From Limnohabitans sp. 2KL-17 (GTDB lineage: Bacteria > Pseudomonadota > Gammaproteobacteria > Burkholderiales > Burkholderiaceae_C): a stretch of 64,000 nucleotides of DNA. The stretch covers positions 1 through 64,000 of the forward strand of contig NZ_NESK01000021.1 in assembly GCF_003063415.1 (NCBI RefSeq). Reading direction: 5' to 3'. A program made the translations under genes and the position numbers. Below, in pieces: positions 61,714 to 64,000 of this stretch (the first letter of the stretch is position 1; every line of letters begins with the position of its first letter). The notes under the pieces were generated by a model. The model had not been told where the DNA came from. It made no database searches and saw only the letters and a list, made by a program, of their open reading frames with translations.

Positions 61714-61894
61714 GACCTTGATGAATCGGATCGAGTCGCCAATTCTTGATGGCACGGTCACTGACCGACAAATACGAGCTTGCACCGCTCGGCATATGCA
61801 GCAGGCCTTTTTTTGAAATCAGCGCTGCGTGTGGTCATTGTTGTGGTCGCCGTTTTCCAGCGGATTGCGCTGTGAAGGGTGGCGAAGTTCAATG
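61714..61894 (-). other. region between tRNA-Arg and the exported coiled-coil gene
   Basis: 181 bases, same strand as both genes. It should contain the promoter of the 60589-61713 gene. TTTTTTT (61806-61814) is a T-run on the plus strand; the tRNA is transcribed leftward, so that run would be A in its RNA and does not end it. No gene is seen. Confidence 0.4.
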
Positions 61895-61970
61895 TGGTGC
61901 GGCTGGCGGGGATCGAACCCACGACCCTTGGCTTCGGAGGCCAATACTCTATCCACTGAGCTACAGCCGC
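61895..61970 (-). tRNA. tRNA-Arg (anticodon CCG)
   Basis: 76 bases including encoded CCA. Acceptor GCGGCTG pairs with CAGCCGC; D-arm GCTCAGTGGATAGAGT; anticodon stem-loop TTGGC-CTCCGAA-GCCAA with CCG at the centre; T-arm GTGGGTTCGATCCCCGC. It reads CGG arginine codons. Confidence 0.96.
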
Positions 61971-62048
61971 ACTGCTTGGAACGGGTTGGATTATCACACG
62001 GCTGGTATTTCTTGCTTGGTCTTGCAAGCCCAGTGAAGGGTGGGCCGC

Positions 62049-62054
62049 TATAAT
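62049..62054 (+). promoter_or_regulatory. -10 element TATAAT upstream of the cytochrome gene
   Basis: A consensus TATAAT lies 60 bases before ATG 62114. TTGCAA at 62022 is the nearest -35-like hexamer but is 21 bases away, so the -35 is uncertain. Confidence 0.45.
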
Positions 62055-62113
62055 CTCGGGTTGATTCCGGTCAATCCAACAGGCCAAACGGCCCAGCCCT
62101 ATAAGAGGATTTC

Positions 62114-62638
62114 ATGAGCGACAACAGCCACGATCAACACGAAGCGCACACCGGTCCGGTGAAAACGCCCAAGCAAATGCTTTTGCTGAGTCTGGCCTCT
62201 TTCATCATTCCGGTTTTCATCATCATCGGCTTGGTGTTCTACGTCACATCGGCCAACAAGACGGCGCCTGGCGCCAGCGATGCTGAAAAATCGGTGGCTC
62301 TGCGCATCCAAAAAGTTGGCACCGTCGAAGTCCGCGATGCCAACCGCCCCCTGAAGTCTGGCGAAGAAGTCTACAAAGCCCAGTGCGCTGCTTGCCATGC
62401 CATCGGCGCTGCGGGCGCACCCAAATTTGCAGATGCTGGCGCCTGGGGTGCACGCATCAAGCAAGGTTTGGATACTTTGGTCACATCAGCGTTGAAAGGC
62501 AAGAACGCCATGGGCGCACAAGGCGGTGGTGATTTCAACGACACTGAAATCGCCCGTTCTGTGGTCTACATGGCCAACAATGCAGGCGCCAAATTTGAAG
62601 AGCCCAAAGCACCAGCCGCCGAAGGCGAGAAAAAGTGA
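62114..62638 (+). CDS. cytochrome c5-family protein, membrane anchored
   Basis: 174 residues. N-terminal helix MLLLSLASFIIPVFIIIGLVFYV (residues about 22-44) anchors it in the inner membrane. The c-type heme site is CAACH at about residue 92, and the distal Met ligand is in KGKNAMGAQGGG. The family carries electrons to terminal oxidases or peroxidases in the periplasm. A promoter-like TATAAT and an AAGAGGA ribosome site precede it; a terminator follows. Confidence 0.9.
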   Translation: MSDNSHDQHEAHTGPVKTPKQMLLLSLASFIIPVFIIIGLVFYVTSANKTAPGASDAEKSVALRIQKVGTVEVRDANRPLKSGEEVYKAQCAACHAIGAAGAPKFADAGAWGARIKQGLDTLVTSALKGKNAMGAQGGGDFNDTEIARSVVYMANNAGAKFEEPKAPAAEGEKK

Positions 62639-62658
62639 TGCCCTGAGGGCTTTCAAAA

Positions 62659-62685
62659 CAACCGATCCTTGAGGTCGGTTTTTTT
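62659..62685 (+). terminator. rho-independent terminator after the cytochrome gene
   Basis: AACCGA-TCC, loop TTGA, GG-TCGGTT, then T7. The stem has one bulged T. It ends the cytochrome transcript 20 bases past the stop. Confidence 0.75.
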
Positions 62686-62705
62686 ATGCCTTACTTATGT
62701 CGTGC

Positions 62706-63254
62706 TTATGCTTTGCTCATGCCTTGTCCCTGCTGCGGACTGATGACGAATCCAAAGCCAGCGGGTAACTCCTGGGCCAGACAGTCTTCAGGCTGCCAAA
62801 GCCCCTGCTCTATGGCTTGGGCAACCAAGGCCACATCCCATGTGTGCACCAGCCCCAATCCCAAGTTGGTGTGCAAATAAACACGCCCGACTTCATCGAC
62901 CAAACAGCTTAGGGCCTCTGCTTTTTGTCCAGTGTGCGAGGTGGGCTCAAAATTTTCGTTCAAACGCCACACGTGCGGCGCGGCTTCCAGCTCGATGTAA
63001 ACCCGCTGAGGACCGTTTTGAAAAAACCAACGCCCTTGTTCATCGGCATCGTAGTTGCGATGAATGAAGTCAAGCAATTTCTCATGCCTCAGCACAGAGC
63101 CTTTGGCGCCCTCTTGGCCGCTTTGGTAAGCGCCCAAGCCTTGAACACGGTCATCCCGCATGTGCCAGTGGCCGCGACTGTCCAAGCCCAGCCAGCCAAA
63201 GCAATCCGGCACATTCGGCCACTTGGCCATGGCTTGACGAACGATGTCATCCAT
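62706..63254 (-). CDS. conserved hypothetical protein (DUF2946-type annotation likely)
   Basis: 182 residues, soluble. The N-terminal stretch MDDIVRQAMAKWPNVPDCFG leads to WLGLDSRGHWHMRDDRV and SVLRHEKLLDFIHRNY, then WFFQNGPQRVYIELEAAPHVWRL. This run is well conserved in Burkholderiales, where I recall it being labelled DUF2946, which I have not verified. No catalytic motif or known function. ATG 63254 is the family start. Its start overlaps the 3' end of the YheT-like gene by eight bases, so the two are coupled. Confidence 0.75.
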   Translation of the reverse strand: MDDIVRQAMAKWPNVPDCFGWLGLDSRGHWHMRDDRVQGLGAYQSGQEGAKGSVLRHEKLLDFIHRNYDADEQGRWFFQNGPQRVYIELEAAPHVWRLNENFEPTSHTGQKAEALSCLVDEVGRVYLHTNLGLGLVHTWDVALVAQAIEQGLWQPEDCLAQELPAGFGFVISPQQGQGMSKA

Positions 63255-64000
63255 GGTGGGCCTCTTTTGTATCCAGCGGCTGTCCACACGCCGCCATGAG
63301 CCATCCGCCCACTTCAACGGGCAGCGCGCACACATGGCCAGGCCAATGACCTTGTGCAAAGCCGACATGCCCACCCTGCTCAGGCTGCCAGAGCGTGACC
63401 GATGTCGACACATCCGCTTTTTGCGGCAGGCTACTGGCTGGCACAAAGGGGTCATTCAGCGCATTCAAGGCCAAGGCTGGCATCAATATGTTCTTCATCA
63501 AAGGTTTGGCCGAGGCCTTTGACCAGTAATCGTCTGTGTCCTTGAAGCCATGCAGCGGGGCTGTGAAGACGTTGTCAAACTCGTAAAGATCACTTGCCGC
63601 CATGAGGCGCTCTTTGTCAAACAAGCCCGGGTGTTGCGCCCATTTGGCCAGGGCTTTGGGCTTCATGCTGTGTAAAAACATGCGGGTGTAGATTTGACGG
63701 TTCAAGCCTTTGCCAATCGCCATGCCGCTTTGCACCAAATCCAGTGGCGAACAAATCGAGGCTATGGCATCTGCGCTTTGCAAAGCCGCAGCCCCATGCA
63801 GACCCGCCCAGCGCATCAAGGCATTGCCTCCGAGCGACACGCCTGCTGCAACCAGAATCTGCCCACCCTGCGATTGGTGCTGGCTGCGCAAGCGTTGCAA
63901 CACCCAGTGAATTTCCTGATGGTCACCTGAGTGGTATGCACGAGGCCCGTGGTTGATCTCTCCGCTGCAACCGCGAAAATGGGGCAAGGCAAAGTTGAGG
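63247..64000 (-). CDS. YheT-type alpha/beta hydrolase, C-terminal part (runs off the window)
   Basis: Reading frame is still open at base 64000; the visible part is about 250 residues. LNFALPHFRGCSGE at the edge, GVSLGGNALMRWAG (nucleophile elbow with Ser) and LALNALNDPFVPASSLP (acid) followed by GGHVGF (His) show the full catalytic set except the oxyanion N-terminus. Family members hydrolyse short esters; function in vivo unclear. It precedes the conserved hypothetical at 62706-63254. Confidence 0.87.
   Translation of the reverse strand, partial: LNFALPHFRGCSGEINHGPRAYHSGDHQEIHWVLQRLRSQHQSQGGQILVAAGVSLGGNALMRWAGLHGAAALQSADAIASICSPLDLVQSGMAIGKGLNRQIYTRMFLHSMKPKALAKWAQHPGLFDKERLMAASDLYEFDNVFTAPLHGFKDTDDYWSKASAKPLMKNILMPALALNALNDPFVPASSLPQKADVSTSVTLWQPEQGGHVGFAQGHWPGHVCALPVEVGGWLMAACGQPLDTKEAHHG

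Noticed and set aside
1..64000. CRISPR array, prophage, integron or replication origin
   Set aside because: No regularly spaced repeats, phage structural genes, integrase or DnaA-box cluster were seen.

Overview
The window looks like chromosomal DNA of a betaproteobacterium of the order Burkholderiales, most likely family Comamonadaceae (freshwater Rhodoferax/Limnohabitans/Polaromonas type). This is inferred from protein sequence character, from the gene order pgk-pyk-fba-purC-purE-purK-tsaC, and from the def-fmt / dprA divergent pair. Coding density is very high. No gap between genes exceeds 300 bases; the two longest (226 and 222 bases) are described as features.

Layout. (1) 1-5362: the left end of an IS5-family element interrupts a glutamine-synthetase-like ligase. 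It is followed by Fe-alcohol dehydrogenase, gamma-glutamyl-amide hydrolase, aldehyde dehydrogenase and a HAD phosphatase, together resembling a gamma-glutamylated amino-alcohol (ethanolamine-like) breakdown pathway. (2) 5372-7283: Nudix hydrolase and pyrF. (3) 7319-19979: a GntR regulator and a divergent catabolic operon (CoA-transferase, two crotonases, an SsuABC-type importer, a deacetylase-fold hydrolase, an unusual SDR, acyl-CoA dehydrogenase, MmgE/PrpD), with a converging amidase and DMT exporter. The substrate cannot be named from sequence. (4) 20049-27017: uracil-DNA glycosylase, rimI, tsaB and a DMT permease in an overlapping operon, then dacB with an overlapping SemiSWEET gene, a GDSL lipoprotein and an OmpW porin. 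(5) 27080-29831: tsaC, purK, purE.

(6) 29913-35240: a thioredoxin/TPR protein, then an ECF sigma factor and zinc anti-sigma factor with exported MsrB and MsrA, an exported catalase-related protein and a DM13 protein. msrB and the catalase-like gene share the upstream motif TTGTAAnA-N15-CGACT, so this is probably an oxidant/hypochlorite-type envelope repair regulon. (7) 35241-44252: purC preceded by, and overlapping, a type III-like restriction operon in the order Res, PemK/MazF-like toxin, Mod, SWIM protein. Every junction is overlapping or nearly so, and no antitoxin is visible. (8) 44349-49669: fba, pyk, a fatty acid desaturase and pgk. (9) 49771-56309: azlD, azlC, fmt and def, then a lipid A modification pair (EptA-like transferase and PAP2 phosphatase) flanking a five-copy heptamer repeat, then dprA. 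(10) 56311-64000: secF, secD, yajC, an EamA exporter, an exported coiled-coil protein, tRNA-Arg(CCG), a cytochrome c5-like protein, a conserved hypothetical and a truncated YheT-type hydrolase.

The most unusual parts are the restriction/toxin/SWIM operon fused to purC, the sigma-factor repair regulon with a readable promoter motif, the unassigned CoA-thioester catabolic operon, and the heptamer repeat between the two lipid A genes. Housekeeping runs (pyk-fba-purC-purE-purK-tsaC and def/dprA) appear to have been opened by cargo blocks.
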